From: Hydnum rufescens UP504
Lineage: Eukaryota > Basidiomycota > Agaricomycetes > Cantharellales > Hydnaceae
Assembly (NCBI GenBank): GCA_014904985.1
Contig: MU129044.1
Span: forward strand, 37,498 to 101,497
DNA: 64,000 nt
Reading direction: 5' to 3'
Under the pieces are notes generated by a model. It was not told the DNA's origin. It was given only the letters and a program-made list of their open reading frames with translations, and searched no databases. Every line of letters begins with the position of its first letter. The stretch's first letter is position 1. Below, piece after piece: positions 29,219 through 43,448 of the stretch. The position numbers were made by a program, and so were the translations under genes.

Positions 29219-32200
29219 ATGCCCAAAGACGTTTCCAAGCCCAAACGATCGCATAACTTTACATCATGTCTGATCTGCCGTTTAAGGTGCGTGAGCCAAT
29301 AGACTGACACTGGCCTGACTCTTCATTCTGGATTGTCCATTTTTTGCAGACGTCGTAGATGTGACGGTGTGGCGCCAAGTCGCGCTACGGCCGCAGAACC
29401 CAGTCGTCCTTGTTCGTCTTGCGTGCGCTCAAACCGAGAAGTGCGTGATTCACTTCTTTCTATACTGCCTTCCATATCTTCCTGACTTGGATTTGGATGG
29501 TAACGTTTCACAACTAAAGTGTAGCTGGCCGGGACGACAAGACCGCAGATTGCCACCGTCCCCCCACGTTGTAGAGAAGCTACAGACGCGTATTTCGACT
29601 CTCAAACAGACCATTCGCGCTTACGAGAGAAGACTGCGCGAGAATGGTCATTCGATCGGCTCTGAGAGTCCGGACGATAACAGTGACAGTGACGCGCCGT
29701 CGGATGGAGAAGCGTCTGGTGTGGACGACATGACTGTCTCTCTGGGAAAACTCGTAGTAAGCGGGTCCTCGCCAGGTCCAGTGCTCCACGACGCATTTAT
29801 CCTGACTCCCATCTCGTTTGCTATAGATCGATAGTTCCGTGACAGCATACTACAGTGAACCAGCTCCTCTCTCAAGCCCACAGGAGAAATATGCTCTCAT
29901 CAAAGCCGCATCACCCCCAAACGTCGTACCGTATGACAGGAACATACGGTACAAACTCTGCAGATCCATAAATGACGTGGCTGCACTGGATCCGCAATCC
30001 GCACCAACCTGGCTCTCGTTCCTCCCTGGTGACACCGCGTCTATCCTCTCCCGTCTCGAGCACGACGTCGTCCTTGACAGATACTTCCGGTACTACTGTA
30101 GCTGGTCCTATCCTGTCATTCCCGACCTCTTCCTGCGCGACTTCGCCCTTGCTACCTCCCCGAACAACAGCTCCAAGGCGCCCCCACTCTTGCGCCATTA
30201 CTCTGTTTTATTTCACAACGCCATACTCTCCGTAGCGCTAGCATACAGCGACAACGTACACCTCCGATCTCGCGAGATCCGTGATCGTTTCGCCAACCAT
30301 GCCAAATCCTTTTTCGAGGCGGAATGTCGCGCACCCATGCTGAGCACTGTCCAAGGCCTAGCGATCTTGTCGTCGTACCATTCTGGGCTCTCGGAACAAG
30401 GTGAGTTGCTGGTGGAAAATGCACGTGTATGTCTCCTTGTGTCCGTCACTCATAGATTTCTTTTATTTCTTTCTTTCCGAATTAAGCACTCGGTTTCATG
30501 TACTTTGGTTGGTCATAGCTTCTTGCTTTATCCCTGTGAAATTACTAATCGCATACTTCCAGGCGTGAGTATTCGAATGGGACAAGCTCGTGAGTCATTC
30601 GGGTTCACGATTTCGTTGCAGATGCCTTTACACCTTAAATTTACTGTTTTCTCAAAATTCAGTTGACCTTGATGTCGGGGTTCGGGGTGTTGACATGTCC
30701 AACCAGGATGTGGTGGAACGCAATTGGGTGTTTTGGAGCTTGTACTGTCAGGTTGTCTTTAACAGTCCATACCGGGCCACAGTTTGTCTCACCAAATTCT
30801 CCCCTCTGTTTAGGATAAATGTTGGAGCTTCTTCGTTGGCCGCGACCAGGGGCTCAGGGTTCATCATTTCGATATCCCAGAGCCTGAGGTCGACCCGGTC
30901 CTTCCGGGGGATCACAGTCATGCCTGATACCGATACCCCTGAAGGAAAGACGGATGCAACATCGGCTTCTCAGCCGTCTAGCACTGCTGAGAGCTTTTTG
31001 TGGCAAGTGAAATTAATGAAGATTTCGTCTTCCATCCTGGACGTTGTCTATGGTATGGCTGGTGTGATACGTCGAGGTATTGACCTTGTGCAGGCAGATC
31101 AATTGCAGTGCGGCTGGTTTTTTGTGTTTTGGAGGCTGTACTAATGATTAGTCTTGTGTGCTTCAGTCTCGATCTTCTTTCTTGGGAACGTGCCCTTCCA
31201 AAGGATCTCTATATTCCCCTGAAAACCGTATCTACGTGCTCGTCTCCCCCCGGGGTCTTCATGCTCAATATGGTATTTCACTGGCTCCTTATCCTTCTCC
31301 TGTCCCCCTTCTTCAAGCCCCATATCAAAATTTGGCCCCCTGCATCATCTTCCACTGAAACTTCATCGGATGGGACTCCAGCCAGGCGGCGCTATGTTTT
31401 TCTCTCGAAACTGCGGACGGCAGCGCTAAATGAATGTCCTAGTTCCGCAACGTACATTGTCTCTCTGTTCGGAGCCTATCGTCGTCTGCACACGCTGCGC
31501 CTAAGTAATCTGACCGCCATCCAGGTTGTTTACACCGCTGGGAAGACCCACCTTGTGACCATCCTCGCTGGCGGCCCCAACCCATCTAGCCGAGGCAATG
31601 AAAGTCCGAGAGGAATTCGTAGAATGTGTGCAAATAATGAAGGAGATGGGGGAGACGTGGGCTTCTGCTCGTGTCATGGCAGATATACTACAGGGATTGT
31701 CACTGCGGAACCAAGGGCGGACGCCGCAGGGTGTGACCCCCATTCCCCCTCGTAGTTGGTGAACGGGAGTATGATCCTTCTCTGTACCTCGCTCCAATTA
31801 GGTAATTCAATTTTCTTGGCGACCTTGTGTGCTCTGTCTTTCACACATTGATCATAGTTCCCTGAACAGATCTCCAGGAATTGCCTTGTCTGCGGCTGTG
31901 ATCGACTTTAGTGGCTTTGGCGTTGCGATCGGCAACCCTCAGGCACCTCCCGAGGGTCCCTCGAGCCTGGATCATCCATCCTCCATGCATCGCATGGATT
32001 CGCCAACTCCGGATTATGAAGGATCCTCCAGGCCATTCTCCAATAGTCGTCCTTCCAGCGATCATCATGGGGCGTCCAACCTGTGGGCACCGCAGGGACG
32101 GCAAGAGGAAGACCAGACCCCGGGGTCCAGAGGAAGCCCATCTGCCGGTTCTGGTGCTATGCCTACGCCCGTGCATGCCGAGGCCCTCCCTCGGCTTTTC

Positions 32201-32482
32201 CCTGATACTCTCCATTCCTCTGCATCACCGGGCCACATCTGGCCGGACGGATTCTTCTCATCGTTCCCTGTCAACTCGGCCTGGATGCCCGATGGCTCGA
32301 CGTTTCCCGACCAGCCGAGCTTCGATATGTACACCTCGTCCCCATGGCTTACGGCGCTGCAGACTTCTCCGAAGGATGTAAATGATCTTAATGAGCAGCC
32401 TCAGCATTCGGATCTGTTTTTTGTGAATGACCTTGACCTCCAGGATGGTGGGACCGCAGAGCCTGCATGCAACTCTTCGTGA
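29219..32482 (+). CDS. Zn2Cys6 fungal transcription factor (two apparent frame breaks)
   Basis: Spliced exons give SCLICRLRRRRCDG, a 16-residue loop, then CSSCVRSNREC. This is a Zn2Cys6 binuclear cluster (C-x2-C-x6-C ... C-x2-C-x6-C) whose coding is split by introns 29287-29349 and 29441-29519. A coiled coil (VEKLQTRISTLKQTI) and an LVIDSS...AYY motif follow, then a fungal-specific TF domain (PF04082 type). That domain shows GLAILSSYHSGLSEQALGFM, GVSIRMGQALDLDV, ERNWVFWSLYCQDKCWSFFV and ILDVVYGM. The Ser/Pro-rich tail ends at 32482. Likely exons: 29219-29286, 29350-29440, 29520-29756, 29827-30400, 30487-30507, 30563-30589, 30663-30751, 30814-31107, 31167-31751 and 31878-32482. The frame slips by one base near 30910 (VLPGDHSHA to PDTDTPEG) and near 31560 (THLVTIL to HLAEAMKV), so it may be a recent pseudogene or contain sequence errors. 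Target genes unknown. Confidence 0.8.
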
Positions 32483-34854
32483 TTGCCCTCGCGAACTGTG
32501 GCTTTCCTGTGTTGTGCTCATACTTGGACAGACCCACTTGTGCTTGCGCAGAGGTCGTCTCCAGGGTTTTTATGTCGGCATATCATTGCTGGCTCCGATG
32601 TGAATTCTCCCGTGTATTATCTCAACGATGGGTCCCGTTCAAGTTACCGACGAAGAACGGGGCTTATTCGTTATTTTCTCGTATTTCTCCGAATCTTTCG
32701 AGTTCTTTTGCGTCGCGCTCTCGTTTTCATATTCTTCTCGGCATGGGCCTTCCAGCGACAGCTCTCAAATGCTGCTCGTGGCCCTGCTATTCTGCAGCAG
32801 TATCGCTCAGCTCTCACAGCCTGCTGTGGCGTTGGGTTGTGTCACTTGTGTGATGAAGTCCCCGCTCCCATCTTCTCGTCTTCTCGTCTTCCCGTCTTCT
32901 CGTCGCTCACTTTCTGTCAGTCCAGCTTTCGTTTCTATTGTTTCAACAATGGTGCGCCCAAGCCTGGATCTTTCCCCCCGTTGATATTTTCTGTTCCCAC
33001 ATCTCTCTAGTGTTGCAGTCTACTGGTCCCTGGCAAGTCGACCATTGGGGCTCCCCATTATGCGACATGCATCTAAGGACTTCAAATCCAGGACGCTGGC
33101 GAATGAGAAATACATCTGGTTGTACACTATCGTCTCCATATCCAAGACTCGTAGACCACGGCCGCTCAGTGCTGTGTAGCATAGGTATTGCGTCTACTAT
33201 AGCATGGTCTCATGATTGTGGTGGTTCCCCTGTCTCACCTGTGTTCGTTGCTTTTTTTGCCTCCTGTGATCTCGCCTTGTAGTCTCCTCCTGGCCTCAAA
33301 GCTTTTAGGGCTCCACCGAGGACCGAGGCGCACCTTCTGTACTGGTTCTCGTTTCCGTTGGTGTATGGTGTTTTGATTCGGTCTCCTGCGTTCTCCCTCC
33401 CTCCCCCTTGTATGTGTCTCCGTGCCCCCCTCTCCCCTCATCGACTGTTACAGTTACACCGGATAAAAGGACGGTAGTGTGTTATTGATTTTTGGATGGG
33501 TGACTTACTGCTGGACTGCCGGCTGTGTAAGATTGATCGATCCCGCTCCCGCCCGCCCCAGTATCGTGCCTCGCTCGTCTGCTTGCTTGCTCGGAAGAAA
33601 AAAGAAAAACGATTCTCATTTCTGCTTCGGAGGGTTCGAGGGTGTGCCGGCCACCACGCAAGGTCGTAGGCCGTGTAGCAAACCCCCTCCTTCGAAGTGG
33701 GAGAGAATCGTTTTTCTTTTTCTTTTCTTTTCTTTTCTTTTCTCTTCTTTTTTTTTCGGCTGAGCTGATGGTTCTGTGATACTATGCGCGTGCGTCTATA
33801 CATGTCTGGTGTCTGGGCCCCCTGGAAATCAGCAGGCATCTCATCGGCCTGGTGGTTTCCTCGCGTCGCCTCACTTCCAGGCCTCAGACCTCGGTCGGAC
33901 CTCAGAACTTCCCCTGCCACTGGATTATATTATGGTCTAGTACACGGGTTGTTACGTGGCGTGAAAAAGTGAGTACCGTACGGTTGTGCCAATAAAATTT
34001 GTGATTATGATTGTTCCTGCGGACATCATCCTGTATCCCCCCCTAAAAAAAACGAAAAAGCATCGGAATCGCGAAGTTGATGAGAACGCGACGTGCGTGT
34101 CGCGCCTGATGGTTGATCCTTGAGTCCACGATAAGGGTGTCGTCCGCACTGCAAGAGGGCGCCCCCCCCCTCCTACATCCGATGAATCGACCTTTTGAGT
34201 AGAATCGCTATCGTCGAATATTTTGATGCGTCTTGCCAAGTATGGCGAAGTACACATAGTGCTGGTAGAAGGGGGTTCGGCCACACTGGCCGCTCTTGGA
34301 AGTTACATCCGTTAAGCCGAACAGCATCCTGATTGGGATCCTGGGGATAACGACTCATTTTAGCCGTACGTACGTTGCGTGCCATGGCTGAGCAACTTGG
34401 GCGTCATCATCATGAACCCATACGTTGGACATACGGGGCGCTGCAGAATTACAGTAGCGGGTGAGAACGAGGCACATGAAATTTAGAGTGGAAGGAATTG
34501 AGATTTTGACACAGGTACCCTACGGCGGAACTCTACATGTCCAAATAATGTGTCTTTTGGTGGTATAAACCATGGCAATGTTCCTTTCGTACTTATATGA
34601 ATCCCCTGCAAACATCCTGACGGACCGAAGGGATAAAAAACCATAGGTGTGTGGCGCGGATTAATTGTTTTGGGCGGACGATACGATACGGGGAAGGTTG
34701 TATAGGGGGAAGTTATGGGTCCCGGTTTTGAAGAACCAAGGGTTGATCAAAGGGGCCGATAAGGAAAGGTTAGCGAGTTATGACTTTAAAGCACAGGAGG
34801 GATAAATACGGTAAGGGGACAACGAATAACAACCATCCGAAACACATGCCGGGC
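32483..34854. other. No gene recognised; includes a hairpin and a (TTTTC)n tract
   Basis: The 3' UTR of the transcription factor gene probably occupies the start. At about 33603-33724 GAAAAACGATTCTC is mirrored by GAGAATCGTTTTTC with a second internal pairing (GGAGGG/CCCTCC), flanked on the right by a (TTTTC)n tract to 33752. Remaining ORFs are short and match nothing known. Confidence 0.45.
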
Positions 34855-37090
34855 TCAGTCAAACACAGACGTTCGTGCATCGAAGCCCCTTGCTCCGCGA
34901 TAATTTGCTATACCGCCCGCAAGACTCGACATGGAATGTCCCGAGAAGAAAACACCGCGCGACGCAATGAGTTGTTCCACTTGGGACAGAACATCAGTTA
35001 AGAGTAGTGGCCATCCAACGATTCGGCGCTCTTCCGGGGTGATAAGATCCCCGATGAGCACAGCACCCTGACTTCTCATGTAGGCGAGGCCAGCCGGATC
35101 GCGCTCGTCAGTAGCGACAAAGAATCTATAAGAAACGATGGCCTCATCAGTATCATGTTATATGAATTAGGGCCGAGTCGATAAACTGACTTATCATCAG
35201 GGAGTGGAAGTGGAGCTCCAGCGAAGAACGTGTCGGGTGTTACACCAGGGACGTCGATCGGCCGTGGTGGTTCACTGGCGAGCTTGTGAAGCAATTTTAG
35301 TCCCCGAGCTAGACGCGCTTTCACGCGGGCAATGTGCCCTTCTACCGAATTTTCCGGTGCCCAACTAAAGGCAACGACTGAAAGAACACCAAACGAGGAT
35401 TATGAGATACATAGTGCGCAGAAGCATACACCGACAGGGATAAAAGCATTATAAAATACTCACAATCCCCTCGACGCATATGGGCAGACATGAATTGCCG
35501 CCCATGGTTTAGTCTTTGCATCTTTCGTGCCAGTCGTTCTGCTAACTCGCGGATGGGAGCTATGGCTGTGATTTCATGAAGACGTTCGCTTCAGTCCATC
35601 GTGTTTGCTGAAATAAAGGGCACTTACGTCGGACACCTGTCATAACGAGAGAGGCGTATCGTGTGCGGGCAGAGGCCGTATGGAAACGGATAGAGCCCTA
35701 TCAAACCAAACATTTTGTTCAGTACATCGACCGCTTCGGAGGGGCAGAGAGCTAGCGAACTCACTGGCTTCATATTCGAATGGATTTCCCCTTCAGTGAG
35801 AAGCACATCTGAATCTACGCCCTCGTATTCATCCAAAAATCCTCGGACTTGGGACATCATTGCCACTTGGGCTATAGGTTCTGTAACAGTCTTGAGCATT
35901 TCCATCCATCTGCGAGGACGTGCGTTAGAACAGGGAAAGGAGAAGAGAGCCAGACGGAAACCCACACTCCTTGGAACGTATACACCATGGTCCATCCATT
36001 ATCTCGAAGTAGCATATCGAATTCCGCGTCTGTGTCCCATTCCGCTAATTTATTATTTCGAAGTAGGGTCTGCACTCTATCTAAGTCGATAGCCTTGGCT
36101 TCCTGGAGTTCCTCTTTCAGCGCGAGGAAGATGGGTCCATTTTCGAATGCATGAGACCGGAGAGGTTGGTAAGGCGCACGGTCCACCCGAACGACACCCG
36201 AGGGTTCGTATGTTGCTTGGGAGAAAACATACACTGAGTTCGGTGTGTCCGGAAGGATGTATTTTTCTCGACCCCAATGACCATCTCCTCGTTCGTGAGA
36301 TAGAGGGAGATCGTGTAAGTGAAGATACTCGGCGACCGTTATGACAGGGTGTACTTGGCGGAGGCGGGCCAGGTCGATCATTAGGTGCATGGGGACACGC
36401 CAAGCCTGTTGCTGTTCTTCGGATAAATAACCAAAATCACCCATTCCAATTTCATCGCCACGCCGGAACTGTTGTGCAAATGACGCGCACACGGGCCTTG
36501 GGAAGATAAGGTCAAGATACAGCTCAACGCAACCTGTTTTAGAGGAGTACCACATACTGTGCAAATTCACACGATCGTGCATAGTAAAAGGAAGGTATCA
36601 CTAGAGTCCTATTCAACATCTGTGCATGAAGCAGGGCAGACTCTATAATATATCGTAACTGGAGTGCCAATCAAAATTCGGATGCGGACCGAGCACTGTT
36701 TGAGTTCATGTGAACAAGCTAACTCACGTTGTTCCAACCAAGGGTAAGTGGCCAGTCTCGAGCAGAATAACCTCTCGTTCTCGCCACCATTTCTTTGATA
36801 CGAGGAATGGTCCATTGATCTTCCACAGGAAACACAGCGTGACCCAAGCCTGGACGCGTATAGTGCTCGGAAATCTTGCTAAATCCGCAATTGTCTGGGA
36901 ATGGCTCAGCAGGAAAGTCGAATACACCTGTGGATGACACAACATGTCGAGCATCGCTCGAAAATGTGCCAAAGAGCATGTATTGGGCAATCATGCCGGT
37001 GGTGGCAGCCATTGCAAAGAATACAACTGTCCACAGCCGTGCGAGGATGTGGGAAGAGAGCATCGACGGCCTGGTAGTGATAAATTCCAC
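34855..37090 (-). CDS. O-fucosyltransferase-like type II membrane protein
   Basis: Eight exons, transcribed leftward, give about 590 residues. Approximate boundaries are 37090-36728, 36658-36558, 36496-35966, 35909-35765, 35697-35628, 35566-35464, 35378-35191 and 35125-34855. A single N-terminal membrane segment (LWTVVFFAMAATTGMIAQYM) predicts a Golgi or secretory type II protein. Hallmarks of the fungal GDP-fucose O-fucosyltransferase-like family are WTIPRIKEMV, GWNNLRYIIESALLHAQMLN, RTLVIPSFYYARSCE, PVITVAEYLHLH, GHW, YTFQGVWMEM, EGEIHSNMKPGSIRF, FMSAHMRRGDF, FFVATDERDP and DVLSQVEQ...FFSGHSMSSLAGGI. The MRRGD motif is the probable sugar-nucleotide site. All junctions keep frame and all introns are 56-95 bp, so it appears intact. 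Acceptor and donor are not known for this fungal branch. Confidence 0.82.
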
Positions 37091-38517
37091 CGGGGTCTTA
37101 CTCCAGGCAGGACGATGTAACTACGGCAGGTTCACAGGTCAGAGAGACATTAGATAATTCGTGCCGAAGAGACATATTCCTACGGGAAGCGCTGGGAGAG
37201 TACCCAATTTGAGCTTGAGCACCATCACGACCAATCCGAGACGTGAGGGTCGGGTAGCAAAGCTAGCTAATCAGAAGGGGATTACCGGGACTTGCCGAAA
37301 TTGCTGCGCCAGGAGATTTCAAGAAAATGCAGCACTTAGAATACACTTTTTTAAAATGGAGCGTACCAGATTAACTCCATTGCCTCGACACTGAGATATC
37401 TCACGTTTATAGGCAGAGCCATATTGGGTAATCCCCGCCTTAACCTCTGATTGGCTTGTCTATCACGCCGGCTAACAAGAAAACCCCTTAAGGCTGCATA
37501 GGCTCCACACTGTGACGACCAGGGAACATGACATACAGTCTGGGCCATAATCCTTGGTGAAATTCGCCAAAATCACCCCTAGGTTGCTTCCAGGCCACAA
37601 ATTGAACACACCAGGTCCTTCAAACCTAGATCTCGAAACCCAAAACTTCCGGCCATCCCAAGCGGCTCTCAAATGTCCCCAAACCGTCTAACAAAATGTT
37701 AATCGAATGTACATATTCATCCCCACTAAACTCCTCTTGCTTACCTCCCCATTTCCCAACCTTCTTGGTCGCCCCCTTGACAACGCTGAAGACATGTTGC
37801 ACGGTGAAAAAAACACCCCATATATCAGAAGAAAGGAAAGGACATAGGACCACAGAACCACCCCTGTCACCACCCAGGGATTAGAGTATGAGAGAAAATA
37901 TGTTGTTTTTCCAATTCAGTTGCAGATGAGACTGTCCTAGAGGTGGAGTCACAGGTGTATGGTTATGGTAAGCGGAAAAAGACACCTAATCCACATCATG
38001 AAAACTTGACCTGGTGGAACGAACATCCGAAACACATCTTTTTGCCTCATAAAATCAATAGTGAAGCCATGGATAGCATAGGGAATATGAAATTGAACTG
38101 AGAACCAAGGAAATACATGAATTGGCAGAATCGCCCCGGAAGGGCAAAATTTTCGTGACACCTTTATAGTTCTGCGACCCCCCTGTGACGCTTGACAAAC
38201 GCGGTTTAGGTTCAGTTCAAGAGGCTCTGACGCATGACTTGAACGAAATAGGTTAGTATACCATGTAGGCGCAAGAATTAACTGCGAAACTGTCACTTCG
38301 AAAAAAAGAAATCTACTGAGTCTAACACTCTCACAAATATCACCATCAAACACACACAGCCATTAAAACTCAACACCGCACGTTTTTTTTAACTGAGAGA
38401 GGGAGCAACAATAATAGAAAAAAAAAATCCGAAAGAGAACAAGTCACCATCACAAAACCGACGCGGAGACGGCCAGAGACAGAGCCAAAATACTCCCCAA
38501 GGACAGGAAAATCATGA
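37091..38517. other. No gene recognised
   Basis: Upstream of the O-fucosyltransferase-like gene and downstream of the NmrA-like gene. Minus-strand frames (37472-37672, 37949-38353) have no domain or splice context. Probably UTR plus intergenic DNA. Confidence 0.4.
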
Positions 38518-40207
<1,690 letters not shown>

Positions 40208-40378
40208 TCATTTGATCGTTATTTGGCCTGTTTTATACCCAAGGTCACGAGACATAACCTCGCCCGATGACATGGTCGATTGGTAACGGCGACTTATTGG
40301 AGGCACGAGGATAAGACCGGAGGGGGATCTGGTCATTCCCGGTCCACATAGCTAGCTATAAAGGTTTTCTCTGCAAGT

Positions 40379-40690
40379 ATGCCAGAGGGTCGGGGAGATA
40401 TTAACCCAAGAAATTCGCCTCTCACCGGATTGGCCTCGTCCGGAAGCTCTGGAACAGTGGCCGCAGGCGCTCATCTTGGACCCCTGCCGGAAACTGCTCC
40501 TACTGTACTCCAGGGAATCCCCAAACGGCCAGACCGTCGCAAGATGTACACGAAGACGATCTGATCTACGAAGCAATCATGGCAGCGTTGAAGTCGGATG
40601 CTGTGCCCCACGCCTTCTCCGATGTTGAACTCGCTCAATGGGCGGCCAAGGTACCATATCCGACCCGGTTGCCGGACACCCCCTAGAAAT
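40379..40690 (+). CDS. Unidentified ORF fragment
   Basis: One plus frame ends TVLQGIPKRPDRRKMYTKTI at 40564. A neighbouring frame continues DLIYEAIMAALKSDAVPHAF, then SDVELAQWAAKVPYPTRLPD, and stops at about 40686. The two read like one protein broken by a one-base shift near 40550. No domain is recognised. It is divergent from the NmrA-like gene and could be a decayed first exon of a lost neighbour. Confidence 0.3.
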
Positions 40691-41009
40691 CGGACACTTG
40701 GTCATAACTTCAGTTCCTGGGATTTTTGTGTGAAATTGGTACCTGTAGCATCATCTTGATTAGACGCATTGGCTAGTGCAAAGATGAAGAAAATACATGG
40801 AAAAATCCTTTCAAGAAGGCAATAATTGGTATTTGAATTGGTCAATTTTACGCCCCGCATCTCAGAGCCATTCTTCAATTGATACTCAAGCCTCTAAGCA
40901 CTCTGAACGATCCTAGTACTTGTTGGTATGTGGAAATGGCATTTGAGGATGAGATCTAATGGAGGTGGGTAAGGGGGGATGTCTTGGTACATATTCTGGA
41001 GATTGACTG

Positions 41010-41804
41010 CGACCTTAAGCCCCCACGTGACTTTAGGTAAGCTCCGAGGTCATTGTGACCTGTGACCACTGATGATTAAGCCCCAATCCGCCCCAATTGT
41101 GACTCCAGATGGGATGGTATGTGGCCTTAGTGCTATCGTAATGGACTAACATGAGGCAGGATGTATCAATAGATCAAGCCAGGTTCCTGGACCGTGATGT
41201 CTCGACCACTTGGCAACTGGATTACAAATGTTCTTCACCGTCCTAGTGGTGAGCCCTCTTCCTAGATGGCTGTATTTTATGTAACACTTGATCCTGTAGT
41301 TTGTCTGGATCCATCATGGCTACTACCTGTGTTGCCTTGGTCTCTACGTTCCAGTTTGTCATTAATGTACTGGTGGTGCCAAGGTCATGACAAAACCTGT
41401 CAGTCTCAATTAAGGGGGTTAGGCTGATGGTTCCCAAGACGATGGGGATGATTCGGCAATAAAAGGTGACATTATTCCTACACCACAAGCTCAAAGTTAC
41501 CGAAGCGGTCAGACGCACATTCCTAACCAGTGATACATAGGTTGGTGGAATCATGAGCAAGACCAGGGTGAGGATGAGGATGAGTCCAATGCTGATGCCG
41601 GGGATTCAGAGTATAATGAAAAGAACAGTGAAAAGGATGGTGATGTTTAGGCTAACTATGCTGCGGCGTAGCGAAATTCGTGCATTAGGCCACGCATTAC
41701 ATAACATGGTGTAGACCTGTGAAGCCCCTGGTGCCTGTGACCTGTGACCCCCTTATAAGCTTAGCCTTTGGGGCTTTGCGAGCTGTGACCGGGGCTTAAG
41801 GTCG
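41010..41804. mobile_element. Small TIR element, probably non-autonomous
   Basis: CGACCTTAAGCCCC at 41010-41023 is mirrored exactly by GGGGCTTAAGGTCG at 41791-41804. Subterminal GTGACCTGTGACC copies occur near both ends (about 41055 and 41741). The 795 bp interior has one minus frame of 105 codons (41243-41560) with no transposase motifs. No clear target-site duplication was seen (left flank GATTGACTG, right flank TAACTCTAC). Confidence 0.6.
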
Positions 41805-43448
41805 TAACTCTACGTATCTGTATCATGTATTTCTTTCAAGACGTCTTGCACACCCTGTCATTCAGTCTATAGCCTCTACTGAGCCTCACAATGATCCAGA
41901 GCACCAGATGCAGTTTGCTCCCACTGCACTGAGGTCCAGCGAAGTCAAATACGTATATATGTATGTGGAAGACACCCGACCCGTGTGGGATTCCGTGTCA
42001 AAATTGGGATGAAGCCACACGCATGATGTATGGCGGGAGCTTCCATTCCGCCACTGCAGGCAGAGCCCCGGAATGTAGGGAATGCTCCTGGGCTCCTCAT
42101 AGACTTTTCACCGTAATGCATCACCGTCGAAGGCTATGGGCGCCAGCCTTAAAGCACCTGTACCCATCCTCGAAGTGGTGTCCTGCCGCCTCCTGGCTCC
42201 AGTCTGGTCCACGATCCAACTCTGCGATTTACCAGAAGCACCCCTGCTTACCTTATTGTTTTTCCCAGCACTACATCACACTACGGGTCCTACCTCTCAT
42301 TTGCTATCTCTACTGCTTGTGGGTTCATCTGCTTATGGCTCGTTATGGATTCGTCGGGTTCTTCCGCCGTAGCGTTCTATCCTTCACCATGTCACTACGA
42401 ACTGAACACATCCCTCCGAGGTGATCTTCCCCGAGTTCCATTGATTTTAATGATGGGGCGATGGGGGGTTGTCGGGAACTGACTCCAGAATAACCTTCCA
42501 TTTTCTCCCGATTCCGGTATTGTGCTTGCGCGAGTGCGGTGGTAACGAGGACAGTAGCTTATTTAATGTATCACTCGTATCACTCCTCATGGCTTCCCAA
42601 AGCCCATACTCTATGTTGGGGAGGAATGTCCGCCGAGGTCCCTCCATCATTGATATCTCCAAGCCTTAGGGCCCTGGGCATGGGCCACTGGCTGACGTGT
42701 CGGAAGCACGTTTGTCTTCGATCCCCAAGACGACATTTCCTCCCCAATAGAACCTGCCGTCAGAACTTGAACGATTTAGCTCTGATTTCGTCAAGGTGCG
42801 CATGCGGCAAGGTCCGGTAAAATTATTCACGCTCCAATCTTTGCTCAGGGTCGGCTAGAACGCGTTGTTCCTAAAGCAAAACGAATACCACTCTCGTATG
42901 GCTCCAGCCGCTATATGTCAATTTATTAACGAGAAACGCCAACGCACCCCTTCAGGCGGATGTAATTGTAGTAAGCAACGCCAGGTGCCCCTGGGCCGAG
43001 ACACATCTGGTTGGATGCTACACAAGGGTAAAGAGGCCTGAACCACCCTGGGGAGAACTCGGACCGAGCGGCCATCAACATAATGGAGGGAAGGGATGAT
43101 GGTCCTGACCCCAAGCATCCACTAAATATGTGCCAGGTTTGTCACGTGCATAATACGGCCCTCTCAGGCTCGGGCGCCAGCCGCAGTGTTGACCTAGGGT
43201 GGTGTCATCCTGAAACACTTGTGGCGCCCGCGCGCTCTTCGTGTTCGTTAATCGGGGACCAGGAGATAAGACGAGATGAGCAAGGAGATACCGGCCGCTA
43301 TATAAAGTGGTCTACGCAGGTGCGTGTACTTCTCGGCCCTTATATCTACCACTCCCTTTAAAGCCTTGTGGGGCTTCTGGACTTCCGGATCATATACACC
43401 CAGCGATCTCCCCGTTTTTCTCTCCCACCTCTTGCTGCATATTTCATT
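41805..43448. other. No gene recognised
   Basis: The longest frame (41963-42424 plus) is Cys- and Trp-rich with no domain and no splice context. The last 150 bp carry a CTTATATC box near 43339 and probably form the promoter of the inositol oxygenase gene. Confidence 0.4.

Noticed and set aside
41963..42424. 153-codon plus-strand ORF
   Set aside because: Trp/Cys/His-rich composition with overlapping frames in other phases and no recognisable domain.
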